The notes below the pieces were generated by a model. It did not search any database. It saw nothing but the letters and a program-made list of their open reading frames with translations, and had not been told where the DNA came from. Source: Diprion similis (lineage: Eukaryota > Arthropoda > Insecta > Hymenoptera > Diprionidae). From it: a DNA stretch of 64,000 nucleotides. Position numbers and translations under genes: made by a program. The DNA lies in contig NC_060107.1 in the NCBI RefSeq assembly GCF_021155765.1, positions 354,501-418,500 of the forward strand, read 5' to 3'. Below, piece by piece: positions 38,185 through 51,416 of the stretch (position 1 is its first letter; each line of letters starts with the position of its first letter).

Positions 38185-41100
38185 AGATTCCGGATGTTTG
38201 TAGAAACAATTTTTGTTTACTCTTTACCGATTTCTTGCGGTATCTCAACGTTGATTTCGCGAGGTGTATCTGCAATGTCGCTTCGAAACGCCCCCCGCTG
38301 CAGGGGTTGAGGGGGATATTCAATCAGGGCCCTTTGCCGAGTCTCATTCCAAGCCCGGCTTTGGACTCGAAGTTATCCCGCGTTCATCCCTCGCTCGTCT
38401 TCCCTCCCCCGCCCCCGGACGAATCCTTCCTTTTTTTTGCTACGCCGCCTCAGCCTTTCTATCTGCGTGCCACCGGCCCCGCCTCCGCGTCCCTCGGAAT
38501 TGAGGGAAGACCTGCAGATATACGAAACGGTACAGACAATCTAGCGTCGTTTATCCGCGTCTCTCCGCACCCCTCAGCGACACGCCAACCCTCGACTCAC
38601 TCTTGCTAACCACCGTCTCGAGATTTCCGACCCGCGAAATCTTTTCCGCAAAATTTCGATTCGGACGCGTTGTTCCGCACGGAACGGGGCTCGATACGGA
38701 GGCTTTGAAACGAAACTTGAACAAAGAACCTCGCCCCCCACCCCCCACCTCAATTTATATCGGACCAATTAATTTATCACCGTGGAATGGGCGAAACATT
38801 AAACGCTGACGCCCACCGTTACGATCGGCAGATAGTAGGTATGTATATACCGATCTAACCCGGCCTTTGTGAACGGTGCCCGGAACACCCGGAGGAGCGA
38901 AATTTATGCGATTACGACGGCAACATCAAACGAATAACCCATATCAAACCGCTTTACCGCCAACCCCTCCGTCCAGGGCTTCGTCCCGACCCTCGACAAC
39001 TCTCTCTACGCCACCGCGTCAAACAAACGCCAAAGGAAATCTCAGCGAGGCCAGTGACGAGGAAGCATTCGAAATGGTCAAGCGGGTGTGCGGCGAATCA
39101 TCACGGGTGCGAAATTGCGGATCTCGTTTAGTTTCGAGCGGGTTAAACGCTTCGGATTGTTTCAGGCAGCTCGATTCAGACATTCCTGTAATTTACGAGG
39201 GACTTTGTTTTCTTACGTCTTCTTTTCCTTCATCATGTTTGGGTTCTTTAATCAAGTGCCGACACTTCGCGAAGAGTGCGGGGAACGAAAGCCAGGAAAT
39301 TAAAAATTCGACAATGAGAAATTAGAGTCTCGGAACGATCGGTTCTCAAATTCCTGCATTTCCACCCCCGACGACGCTATTGTACATGTATTCGGGCACG
39401 TATAGTAAAATCGCAGGTACATACATACACGTATACCCCATAATGCACGAGACGGAGCGCGATGCTCGTGCACGTAACCGACCCACACAAACACAGGTTT
39501 CGCGGACATGCGCCGTCGGTGTTCTTCGGCGAAGAGGGATGGCGATGCCGAGGGCGAGGGTGACACCCTGCAGTCCGCCGCGAGAGTCGGGAGCGTCGAG
39601 TCGTCGTGGCCACGGAAGCCGAACAAAACGGGCGAGGACCGTGGATTTTTGTCGCTCTGTGGAAAGCTAACGATTATGAAAATTTTTACCAAGCTTCAAG
39701 TCGGTTCTCCACGGAACAACCCCTCGTCGTTTCTTCGGCCATCAGCCGCCCTTCAACGGTCGACGGACCAAGTCGATTCACACTCCGTTTCCGTACCGAC
39801 GTGTAAATCTGGCTGAAAATTTCACCATTTTAATCGCACCTCTTTATCGCACCCTACAATTCAAACCGTTTCTCGATGCTCCCGTGGGTGAGAAAGAAGC
39901 TGACGTGGTTATCGTCTCAAGTTCTATTCCGCGCGTGTGAGGCTCCAGCAATTATCGGAGCACATCAAGCGACCCGATTCAACGTACTTCGACTTCTCTT
40001 GGGCTTCCGGCTCTGTTCGCACCTCTTATGTCATGGAGGAATCATGGGGGTAAGTTGATCTTTACTTTTTAAAAAACACCCTCCGCTACTGTGCGGATCC
40101 TCGTGAATCCAGACGTTCATCCCGTCGCGTCGCCATCCCGGTCTCGGCACCCTCTTTCCTTTGTCTGCTCCACCCAGACGAGACGTGATTCTCCACACTC
40201 GGGAGACGTCGCTGTTCCTTGACCTCTGTTCGCTCCGAGATTTTCACACGTTCTGAACAAAGTCAAGGTATTACTGACGGAAATAAAATTCCGCAAGGTG
40301 TGGAATGGCAGCTGTTGGTAGAAAAAGGAGTTTCGACACTGCGGTATATGGCTATGGGGGATGAAGTAGGTGGAAGACTAGAGGTGAACGAACGCACGAG
40401 CGACGAAGCAATCAGCTAATTAGAAATCAAGATAATCGCCGTCACTGTTACGTACGATTAAATTTACTCAACGAATTTGCTTCTTCTCCCATTAACTTAG
40501 TATTACATATATAGGATGCGATGATTGATCGATGGTACGCAAGAATCAGCGAGACATGTTTTGTCTACGACCCGGCAAGCGAGGTTTTAGCTTGAGATAT
40601 TTGATCGCGAAAAAGCATTCCGCCCGTCGAAGAGTCCTCCTCCCTTTTGTTTCTCTTCGCGCCGGGAATTCGCGGTATTCCTGAGCTTTTTCCGGATCAG
40701 ATTACCCTCGGTAATTCATGTCTATACCCTGCATCCAAGGCTGGTCTTATATACCCTCCAGTATATCTATACTATACGTATAAACCTATACTCTTCACCG
40801 CAGCGACTGGCGTTTGGTTATATCGACTATCGGTAAAATCGGAGCTTGAAAAATCTTTGAAATTTAATAGTCGACCAATTAATGGCACGGGGTAGTCCTT
40901 GAATCGATTAAAACTCCCATGCACCGTGGTGTACGAAGAGAAACGATGATCAGTCATATAACACCAGACCGGGTCCCGCGGGATGGCTATAAATGAAAAG
41001 GACTCGGTATCGGGCGGACCAACAGCGATGGGTCAGGTTACGAGGTACCCGATTGGCGAGAGTCGGGATGCGATTGCATCATCGAGCGCCGTAACAATAT

Positions 41101-43206
41101 AAAGTTGTTAAAGCTCCGGGTCCTCCCGTTCTCTCGTTTCGTTCATTGGATGGCGCTGTGTCAATCGATCCCAACCGCCGCTAGGTGCAACCGAGTCACG
41201 AACTCGTTTGCTGCTACTTCTGCTGCTGCTGCTGCTTCCTAGAGCCAGCGTTTGGGTTAAAAAGGTGCTGCTGCTACAGCCTCGGGTGTCAATCGATACC
41301 GTCATTGACACGTAGTCTGCAGGCAGCGAGCCCTCCACCCACGTCTGACGGTTATAAGGTGCAGGAGGAATTCTTCCCTTGGAAGGTTGCTGGTGAAAAA
41401 ACGGGGTAAAACACAGAAAAAATATAAAAAATAAAAAAATGAAGGGGATGGGGATGCGTGGAGGAAAAATGGCGGCCGAATACCTCGTCGCGAGATTATA
41501 GTCAAAGTGCGACCCTCTCGCTGAGGAACCGTTCGTAAAAAGTTTATTAGTCTCGGTTGTATCTGCTGGAAAAATCGTTTATGGACCCTCGATGTATGTC
41601 CCCATCGTATTTTCCTGCTGCGATATTACGCCCACGTGGTACCAAAAACGATTCGACCCTCTCGTATAAGAAATTCTTGCAATAACTATACGACAAGTGA
41701 CGAATGATGACCTGACCATTGTTCACCCGAAGGGTGTAACTCCACGTTCACGTTATGGTAACGTTGACCTAACGAAACATGGTGAAATACTTTCAAAGAG
41801 TTGGCTTTTCGAAATATGAAAACATGGTTTTATTTGTTATGATTTACTGGTTGAATTTCAGTCAATCCTAAGGTTGCTAACGATTTTCCTAAACATGCAT
41901 CGTTAAAGTAATCTTACAAACTTCTACCTCATCATTTTTCGCACGTGTTGCACCAGCTTGACCATTTCTCCAGAAGACCTTCTCCACACACTTATCAAAT
42001 GCATCAAAGCCTCGCCTCACTTCGATTCAAATTCACCATCATTTTTACCCCTGAAATCTCCTGACAGGTCCATATTTTCGACTGTTCATTGTATAGGCGT
42101 ACACTATACAACAACAACACAACTTTCCCTACTTTCCATTTGAATAGTCGATTCGATATGTCCGCGGGGGGAGGCCAGAGGGAACATTTCGGCTCCCTAT
42201 AATAGCATGTATGTATGCGGCAAACAGCCGTCTTCTCTTATACCTACACATAGTATATACCTATGTACTATCGGGATACTTCCCAGATGAAGTCTGGTCT
42301 GCAATTTCTCACAATTGGGTAACTCGATCAGAAGGTTCAAAGAGACAGGGATGAACTACTCGTGGAATTGATGCCCGGTGCGAAGATTGGACGCGGCGTT
42401 GGACATTGAGCGCGATAATTCAAGAACTCCGACATCGATAGGGTTGAAATTTACAGGCTCGTTGCCCGAGGGGATCGATCATCCATCCGACCTCCGACAC
42501 CGAACATATCATCATCCGTTTTCACGTCCACGACCTCTCGAGATCGGAATCAAAGCTTCCTTAACTCGGGATGTCCAGGGTGCAGGTATTCCAATGAACG
42601 CGATTCAAACCCTTGTTCACCTTCCGGTTAACTAGACTTTATAAAAGTAAGAAGGAGCGATTTCCGCTACCGTGTCTACAATAAGTTACCACGTACATCC
42701 ACAGGTACCAACAAACCTCGAGATCACCCGAAGTTTGGCTAATTCCAGAGCTGCGGTTAACCCGGATATGCGCTCTTTGATAAATCGCAAAGCTGCAGAG
42801 GGTTTCCCCAACTCGTCGAGTGTTTATTCAACGTATAGAGCAGGTATTAAAGCTGACAATTACGACACCCTTTGAAACAGTTTCTGTGCCTGAGTGTACC
42901 TACATGTGTACGCGGGGGAGGGTGGCGCTGCTGGAGGAAGGGACGACGTACAAAGTCCGGGATATTCTTGGGCGTGAATAGTCACGCGAGACGGCCGATG
43001 GAAGGGCGGACTTGCTGATTCCGCCTAGGGGAGGCAGGCTTTGATCTAGAACTTCGGCCGGCGGGGTGAAATCGGGGATGAGGCGGGGGTTGTTGCCTTG
43101 TGTCGAGGCAAGCCTTCGATTCTTGTTCTTGACGCGCGATAGAACGCGACTCGATCGCGAGGACTTTAAGCCTTCGCTGCTTGTGTCAAGTCAGGCAATC
43201 CACCCT

Positions 43207-43241
43207 CAAACGTCAAACGTCAAACGTCAAACGTCAAACGT
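43207..43241. repeat. (AAACGTC)n heptamer tandem repeat
   Basis: About five uninterrupted 7-bp units in non-coding sequence. Confidence 0.9.
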
Positions 43242-45266
43242 GCCGGAAGGCGTCAAAACTAACGGAAATTTCCTATCCGAGTCGCATGCGTAACTAGGTT
43301 TGCGTTTCGCACACGTTTAGTTGTAAGTATTTTACCGATTTATTAACCCACGCCTTCCAGTCGGGGAGGTGTGGTTTAAATTTTATCCTTTTCAATCCCA
43401 TTTCTCAAAGAATTTTTCTCCTTACATACTTATGACTTAGATTCCAGTCACGTTTATGTTATTCATGATCTGAAACGTGTTTTTCACAAATAATCATCAA
43501 TCTTACACGCGACCGTGTGAATCCAACATATTTTTTGAAAAATGTCGGAATATTAATTGTGAAATGATTTATTCAGAAAAAGAACAGCAGTTGTCAATTT
43601 TTGAATTTTTTTTATGTTTTCTCACCATACCGACAATGTTTGAATTACAATTGTGAAAAATTACCGAGTAATTGTACGGTACAACGGTTTTACTTTTTCT
43701 TTTTTTCTTTTTTTATTCCTTTTTCCCTTTCATATTCAGGGAATAGAACTAAAGTAGAAAAAAAAGTTTGCGCTCCGTTGCGGAGGCTGCAGGATGCCAT
43801 ATTGTTCAGAACCACTTAACTCCTCGAATTCTTTTGCGAGAAGTTTTCCCCCGTACGGTAAATCGCCGCACATGTGCACCCGGCACGGCAGGAAAACACG
43901 GCCGTGATCAGAATTGTTTAAACAACAAAACTCATAAGCTGTCCTGGTCAGGTTACTTCCGGAAACCCAATTGTTTGAACAACTCGATACTCCGGGCAGC
44001 CGGTACCTGCTCCTCTATCCGTGACCAGCCGGTGCTTTTGTTCCTTTCAAAAACTCAATCGGAGGTAGGAAATCAACGAAATTCTATCCCTGCAATCAGA
44101 AGTCACAACCCCTCAAGACGTGTCTTGCTCCAGTTGAACTTGTCGAGGGCTCGAGTGTTTCGGGTAAAATTATTAATATCTAGTCAAACCAGCACGAAAC
44201 TCTGTACAACATTTTTTTTCTCCGTTATTCTCGAGTAAGAAAATCCCTCGTGGCTTATCACGTAACGAATTTTACGACGAGGATTCATATTTATTTCTCA
44301 GATTACTCGTGGGACGAAAGATTCACAAAGAAAATGAAAAAACCTCTGAACATGAACGTTTAGTGGTATACAAGTAATAGGAAAAATAGAGACACATTCC
44401 TAGTTTAAAATTGCAGAACGACTAAAGCGACTTTCCGTCTACGTGACTGCAATTTCTGCATGTCCGCGACTGTTAGTTCTATTTTCTAATTACATACCCA
44501 CCGTTAGAACCCGGATCTTTCTGCTAATAGTCAAGTTAAAAGGAATAAGACGGGGACATTAGGTTTAGGTATGCAACATTGTTTCGGTTTTCTCTTCCTG
44601 GCTCTCTCTCGCTGGGTGTTCTCTCATTTCTGTTTTGTTATTTTTGCGTGCTGCTGATAGGCAAGTAGAACCTGAGGCACCCTGGAAACCCATAACTTTC
44701 CCGTCTCACAGCTACGGTGGTGGTCTACTGCACGGTGTACAAGTATGGAAAGATTCGCGGTTATGGTTAAAATGGAGGGGCAGGTTTTCTTTCGTTTCGC
44801 GAATTGGACTGCAAATTGCAATTATTGCGGCAGGTGGTTCGAGGGGGTTGCCGTTTCTCGTGTACCTGTACATACGAGTTACATCTGCGCTGAAATTGTA
44901 TCACATCCGTAGAAAAGTGACTAAAGAAAAATAAAGAAGATTTTACCTAACCTCAATTTTCTTCACTATCCGCAGAAACTGATAAGCTGTTGCATTTTTT
45001 TCTTTTAAATTCCTGTGCATAGAAGGATTGGTACCATTTTCGATAAAATTAGAACTTGAGTCGCGTTATAGAGACATTGGAGAGTGCAGACACAGCTTCC
45101 TCGGCACCCAGGAGCAGCTAGTCTCTGGATTTGCATATTTTAATCCGCAAACAAAAAGTCCCTCTTTCGTGTTCTTTTGTACAAGGTTCCTCGTTTATTC
45201 CATCTCTTCTTTCCTTTCGCGAGTTCTCTCCGGACTACAGTTCCGATCTAACGTTTCTCTTCTTCA

Positions 45267-45287
45267 CCCCCCCCCCCCCCCCCCCCC
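45267..45287. repeat. Poly(C) run of 21
   Basis: Twenty-one consecutive C residues followed by a further C-rich stretch. Confidence 0.95.
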
Positions 45288-45584
45288 ACCGCCCCCCGGA
45301 ATCTTTTTCTCAACTTATCTTGTTTCTTTTTTATATTATTTTTCTCCGAATTTATCGATTTTTAAAACCTCGAGACGTCGGGCGACTTTATCTAGTCATG
45401 GATTACGACTAGATGTATATATCGTTACGATTATACCAATGATCGATTTGTAACGCTTTGCGGAGGATTCGCGTATTCACTTCAGGGAGAGCGAACTTAT
45501 GTTCGATTATACGATTCGCGCATTTCGATGAATTATTTAAGTATTGGTAATATGAGGATTAGCGTGGCCCTTAAAAAGGTCATT

Positions 45585-46280
45585 TTCGATTCTTTACCAA
45601 CTCACCCCTCAAATAATTGAAAAATAATTTACTTGTTTTTTCAAATTTTTATCTCGACTCTAAACCATTCCCGCAAGAGGGTGAATTTCCCCATTTAACC
45701 CTTTCATTTCGATAAAATTTGCTATACGGGGAGTTTTTGGCTCGCTGACTACGCATTTGAAATCAAAATTTTTAAATTCAAATCGCGGATCCAATATGAT
45801 GGACCAGAATACAAACAGTCACTCGATTTTGGTAATTTAGGTACTCAAGAACTGTTGAGATCACTGATTACTGAAATTATAAAATTCAAAATGGCGTCAT
45901 TTGATGTTGCAGTATTGGATCCACCATTTTGAATTTGGTAATTTCGAGTTCAGATTCGTCATCAGTAACCTCGAGATCCCCCGGGCACCGAATCTTATCG
46001 AAATCGAATGACTTTTGGATTTTGGTCCACCATATTAGATCCATCATTTTGAATAATTAAATTTAAAGTTTAGATTTAAGAATCAGCGATCCAAGGAATC
46101 CCTTTCACCAAATTATATCGAAATCCGTTCAGTGGACTTAACGTGCCCCTGAAAGGGTTAAATGGAGAAATCCACCCTCTTACGGGCACGTGCTAGAGTT
46201 GAAATAAGAATGAGAAAAAATTACGAAATTATTTTTGAATTATTCGGAACCGATATGGGGGGTGAGCCGGTCGAAATTCA
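45585..46280. mobile_element. Fold-back element with GGATCC/ATTTTGAAT internal repeats, family C
   Basis: The outer arms are imperfect inverted repeats of over 100 bp. Shared blocks are CTCACCCC, AATAATT and AAAAATAATTT, then AAGAGGGTGAATTTCCCCAT against AAGAGGGTGGATTTCTCCAT and ATTTAACCCTTTCA. The interior repeats motifs such as GGATCCAATATGATGGACCA, CACTCGATTTTGGTA and CACCATTTTGAAT. Non-coding. Confidence 0.7.
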
Positions 46281-47118
46281 AAAATCAATTTGTGACGGAC
46301 CAGCCTAAAATAAGGGTAGCATTTCCTAGCCTCGAAAAATATAACGATTTGCGGGTAAAGGTGGAAAATCCTGTAAACTTTAATTGAATAAAGTCGAGTG
46401 GCGGATGAGGAGGAAAGGAGCGAGTAAGGGAGGAAGGGATGGAGAGAAGAAGGGCAGAGCCGGCCAAGGGAGTTGAATTTTAGTAATTTTAGTTGCGGGG
46501 TAGCTGCGGCGCTTCCCCCAGTTCCACCCGTAGATCTCCTGCCGGCTGAACTCACCCCGCGACCCTTTCGCCTCTATATCGCCCGGCAATATTCCTCGCC
46601 ATTTTCATTTTACCCCCCGTTGAATTTCCTCCGTCCCGTTAGCCCCGCCGACCGTTCTGTTCCGCCAACCCCGTCCTCGTTAAATCATTTGTTCGTCGCT
46701 CTCGGCTGACCACTTAGTCTCGGCATTTTGGCGCGGGTCGCTGGCACCGAGTTTAAAGTTTGAAGCCTCGGCTCCTCGAAACGGGAAAAGGGATAATCGA
46801 AAGGAGTGCTGAAAACCTGGACATCAAAAAAAAGAGGACAAAATAAGAAGTATCTACGTTTTGAACGCTTCGTCTTTCTCGTATCCTGATACTTTTTCCT
46901 TCTTTTCTCGGTGCCGTGTTGCGTAACTTCCTCCCTCCCCCCCCCCCCAACCCCGTCTCTATCTATCTATTCGTCTCTCCATTAGTTATTTATTTATTTC
47001 TTTATTTGTCTTCATTTCCTTCTTTTATCACGAACAGGGGGAAAAAGTTTCTTCTCAAGGACTTGGAGGTGGAAACCCGAGCGTTACGCGATACTCGAGG
47101 GATGTATATGCGTGAATT

Positions 47119-47161
47119 CAAGGAACTCCCCAAGGAGTCTCCTATCTCGGGGGGTTCCTTG
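47119..47161. other. Short inverted repeat (possible hairpin)
   Basis: CAAGGAACTCCCC and the inverted GGGGGGTTCCTTG enclose a second small palindrome, AGGAGTCTCCT. It could fold into a compact hairpin. No function can be assigned. Confidence 0.4.
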
Positions 47162-50100
47162 GGGTAACGAGAGGAGCGAGTATACATGCGACTCAGACCT
47201 TGACCTTTCGACTGCCTTCAATATATCTACACGACTTCTATTTCCCTTCCGACTCGTTTTAACCCATAATGCTTCGCGTCTTTCCTCCTACGTGCACATC
47301 TACTGCGAGGTTAGACACACGGAAGGAAAAAAAAATATATTCCTATCCTGCTTATCTTGATTGCTCAGGTGGGATGATAGTCGGAGGCGAATTACGCGTG
47401 TTTACACAGCTCAGAGTAATTCCACAGGGATGTTGAATGTGGGGATGATAGATAGCGGGGTGGGAAAATATTCCGTGTTTTTTGTCACGGAAGGGGAACG
47501 GGAAATTATTTTCTCTCTTAATCCTCGTTTTTTTTACTTGTTATCGCTACTTCTTATCGCTTAACGAGTTCACTTTATGAATTCTCTTTCGTAACTTTAC
47601 CCCTCATAGTTAAATAATAAATATCGTGGAATAAGGGATGATCGTGTTATCCCTGAGCCCAGACAGCGGTCGGGTAATTTCAATTGACCAGTGATGAGGA
47701 TCCCGGACGTGGTCGTATACCTATAACATTATATATAAGCGTAGCTGTGATCGATAAGAGAAAAGCTTGGAGCGAAAGTCAGTCCCATTTGCTTTTAGAC
47801 GTGTAGGATATCCTTGCGGAAGGAAATATTCCGCCGGTATAATAAAAGGATCACGATAATCCTTCCCGATCCACGGATGCCAATCCGTTGAACCTAACGT
47901 TTCCGGAAGCGCTCGGTGACTTGTCCGTATAGGCGTGGCTTGTACTTGAGCTTTTCTCATCATCGATCCCGACAAAAGCTCGCGGAGCTTTACGGATATT
48001 CAGTTAATACGATGATGCGTTTGATAAAAAAGCGTGAGAAAAATGCGGTTGAAAATTTGAAAATTTTAACGATTATCCCTGGGAGAATTCAGACCCCTGC
48101 AGATTTCTCGTTTGCATCCCTCGACTTTAGCGTGACGGACGGTTTGTACCTCGGAGCTTTTCGCAGACAAGTAGGGGTATGTATACAATATTCGTCGACC
48201 CCCCACCGAGGCGAGTTTAAATCATCTCAACGAAGCTTCGCTAAACGTTACTTTCGGCGAAAAGTCCGGTTCCGCTTCTGCCACGTACATGTGAAATTTT
48301 CGGCTTGCAGGAGAAAGGGAGGAAAGCGATGGAAGGGTGGGTAGGGATTGGGGGTGGGGGTGGGGGAGGGAGCCCGCGGAGAGATTACAATATCGTGCGC
48401 GTTAATGTGATTAAATTGTGTACGGATATAATGCGCGATGAGAATGAGAACAACGGAAAGTTGAAAGCTGAAAGCTGAAAGCTGTGGTCTGCCATGCAAG
48501 TTCGTTTGCGTCAAGCCGTGATCCACCACCTTCCCTCCCTCCCTCCCTCGCTGTCGGTGGTATTGGAACGTCGGGCGTGCGGTGACCGTTTTTAATCAAC
48601 GTGTCCCACTGGTCGTTACAACACTCGTTTAATGCTCCATAATTCTGCTTCCCGTCCGCCATCCATCCTCGACGTCGTCGTCGCGCATCCTCGCCTACGC
48701 GGGGCGTGGTGAAAAAAAGATCTAATGGGAGAGGAAAAAAATATCGGTGCGTAACGAAACGGATGAAAATGAAATTATATTATTTTTTTTTCACAGGGTG
48801 TCGACAGATCGGGAATAGTCAGGGAATTATTATAAACTTAAATTTTACTTTTCATATAAATCGTTTTCAAACTTCAGCTGTTCGATTTCTTATTATATGT
48901 GCGAAACGAAGCAATGATTTGTGTGTTTTTTACATCCAAAGCTTTGGGTCGTAAAAGCTGCCCGACGTTGTCTAAGTTTCGCGGGAAAATGTCTGGGATT
49001 TAAAAATTTTTTCAACAGCCTGTTTCAATTTTACTTTCTCTGTTTTTGATTCCTCGTCATAGTATCTATAATGATGTTTATTTATATTTTAACCGGCCGG
49101 CAGCAGCAGCAGCAACAGCGATGGCGGCGGAAAATTTGTGACAAAGTTACGAGTTCGAAGGGGTGAAAAGTCCGTGGGATGTCGAAAATTGGGGGCAACG
49201 GGAGTGACGGGGGTGGAATTGGGATCAATTAACCTGTCCGTGAATGAATATGGCAACGGAATTAATCTCCGGCCGTATCGACGCAGTCGACGATGTTGAC
49301 TTTTCTAATTTCGACGACGTGCAGACGCCACGGGGGTAAACAAGATTCGGTTTCAGCACTCACGTCAGATCGACGGATACGCTTTTCACTTGTTACCGGA
49401 AACCATTGCAATTACACTGGGAAAATATTTTCTCACGAAATTCAGTGTGATCTTTAGCTCTACGAGAACCGCAAACTATAAGGTAGTCGTTAACTTCGTG
49501 CGCAAAATTTTAATGAAACTTCGATAGTATAATGAACTGACAATTGGCAACAGAGTTGAAGAGTTGGAAATTTCAACGTAATTTACGTTTCGTGTTCAAC
49601 GGAAGAGCCGACGCGACGGCTTTATTATTGTTTCTCATTTCCACACCGCAGAGCTGAACAATTTTATTCGCTCTTGGAATTCGGTGCCCAGCTCTCTGCG
49701 TAATTAATACGATGCCAGGCCGTTGGGCCAAATGCTGTTCATATTCTCCATGCATATATTAAGTCGTTTCTCTAACAGGAGCAACCTTCCATGTAAACAT
49801 GTTACATTCAAGCTACTCTCCCTCGCCTTCGTCCTGGTATAATTTTTTTGCGCCTGCCTTGAACCGTAAACTAAAAACTGTACCATGGATCACCCTTTCT
49901 TCCTCATATATATCTAATTCCTTTACTAATAAAAAGCTAAACTATTCCTGAGTAACGTAAGCTATAATTAATTTTTGTCAAAACAAGTTTTCAGTCCGAA
50001 TTCTCAATATTAGAAAGAAGAAAATTAGCACTGCTTGAATCTGCTTTATCGGCGTGCGCTAATCAAGTTGTTGGATATACGTGAAAATAATCTACAATAC

Positions 50101-50435
50101 TAAAAAAAAATATTAGTAATCAGTACAGAACAGCTAGTTGTTTATAACTACGCATTGCGATCTGCGATTGCGAAACGAATTTTGAGACTTGTTCAAAAAA
50201 CTAAATTCTTGGAGCAAAAATGGCGGATCGAATGCTTTATGGGAGTCTGTAATATACCATCGCACGCGACTGAATCCCCATCTCGAGGAAGCAGAGTTAC
50301 CGTTTACACAAATTGCTCATGGCGGTGGGTCGGTGGTACAAGGGGTGTATGGAGGGAGGGGAGGGGGGCGTCCTAAAACAACATATCGGGTCGGATCTCT
50401 CACGAAACCCGGTGGCTTCAATTTGCGTTTAACGG

Positions 50436-50476
50436 TTGACGACGAGGACGAGGACGAGGACGAGGATGAGGACGAA
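50436..50476. repeat. (GACGAG)n hexamer tandem repeat
   Basis: A run of GACGAG units with one GATGAG variant. It gives long acidic or serine reading frames in several phases, but no splice-supported gene. Confidence 0.85.
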
Positions 50477-50920
50477 GATTCCCGGTACGGTACAGAGAGT
50501 ATGGCGAAGCCGATGGTTGGATAATAACCCTTCTCGAAGTCTGGGCAGGCAACTGCGTTCGCAGTTGAAATTAGAACGGTTGCGAGTGCCAACCGAAAGC
50601 TCGAGGAAGGAAACTCGGAACTGGTAGACGGAGAGAACTCGGCGAGAAGGGGTTGAAGAGGGTGCGGAAGATGGAGGGAGGGAAGGAAGGGCAGGTGCCA
50701 GGGCCAAAATTTAATTGAAGGAACGAACTTCGCACGCGGATGATATATTGATTTAATTATTGTAACGGTTCTCCGCGGCCAACCTGGGGTTAGTTCTTGG
50801 CTTTCGCAATCACCGATCCTAATGCTCTTCGTTTTTCGACATTATAATCTCTCGAATCACCCCTCGGAGTACGTTTTTGGACCCTGATAGTCTATATTCG
50901 AATAATTATTTAGGTACATT

Positions 50921-51416
50921 AGGCTGTTTCGGAAAAAAATAGTTTGCGATTTACCACCGAATGGCACCTCGTCAAAAGCTTATTTAGGTTGAAAGATATG
51001 GTCTGGGAATAGATGAGCGTTCTGCTGCGATGTGAAAGATCGCGCTTGTCTATTGATTTTTCGATTTGATACAATTTTTTTAATCTATCAAGAATTGTGA
51101 AGAATTTTCTTTTCTCACGCTTGTGATGTCAAGTCACCAGTCGATGTTCGATCATATATCTCTTTGGAGAATAAGATTTCCGGTCGATATATGTCGTGTC
51201 ATGGATCGCGATCTTTGGGTTCATTATAAATCTTTGGAAAGAAGTAACAATCGAAGTGCTACAAGACATTGTTTCTTGGCAAATTCAAAAAAAAAAATTA
51301 AAAAGTTAAAAAGTAAAACGCTCGTCTTTCCCAGAATCTTTATTTTATTGATCCGAAAAAATTTTTTAGGGGATGCTATGGTGGAAAATCTGAAACTCTT
51401 TCTTCCGAAACACCCT
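50921..51416. mobile_element. MITE-like element with AGG(C/G)TGTTTCGGAA termini, family E
   Basis: The left end AGGCTGTTTCGGAAAAAAAT matches the reverse complement of the right end (AGGGTGTTTCGGAAGAAAGA), and similarity continues inward for about 50 bp through TTTACCACC/TTTCCACC. About 496 bp. The internal open frame of 106 codons is low-complexity Lys-rich and not credible as a gene. Confidence 0.65.

Larger units (their letters stand above)
38185..45584. other. Gene-poor region, second part
   Basis: No convincing gene. A Pro/Ser-rich open frame near 38.9-39.1 kb and frames near 43.8-44.2 kb lack splice or motif support. A (CTG)n tract lies near 41.21-41.24 kb. Confidence 0.5.

Noticed and set aside
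38876..39120. Pro/Ser/Thr-rich frame (PTPPSRASSRP) as a possible exon
   Set aside because: No matching upstream or downstream coding exon could be found, so it remains unsupported.
43768..44238. 156-codon plus-strand frame
   Set aside because: No recognisable domain, low-quality composition and no flanking gene structure.
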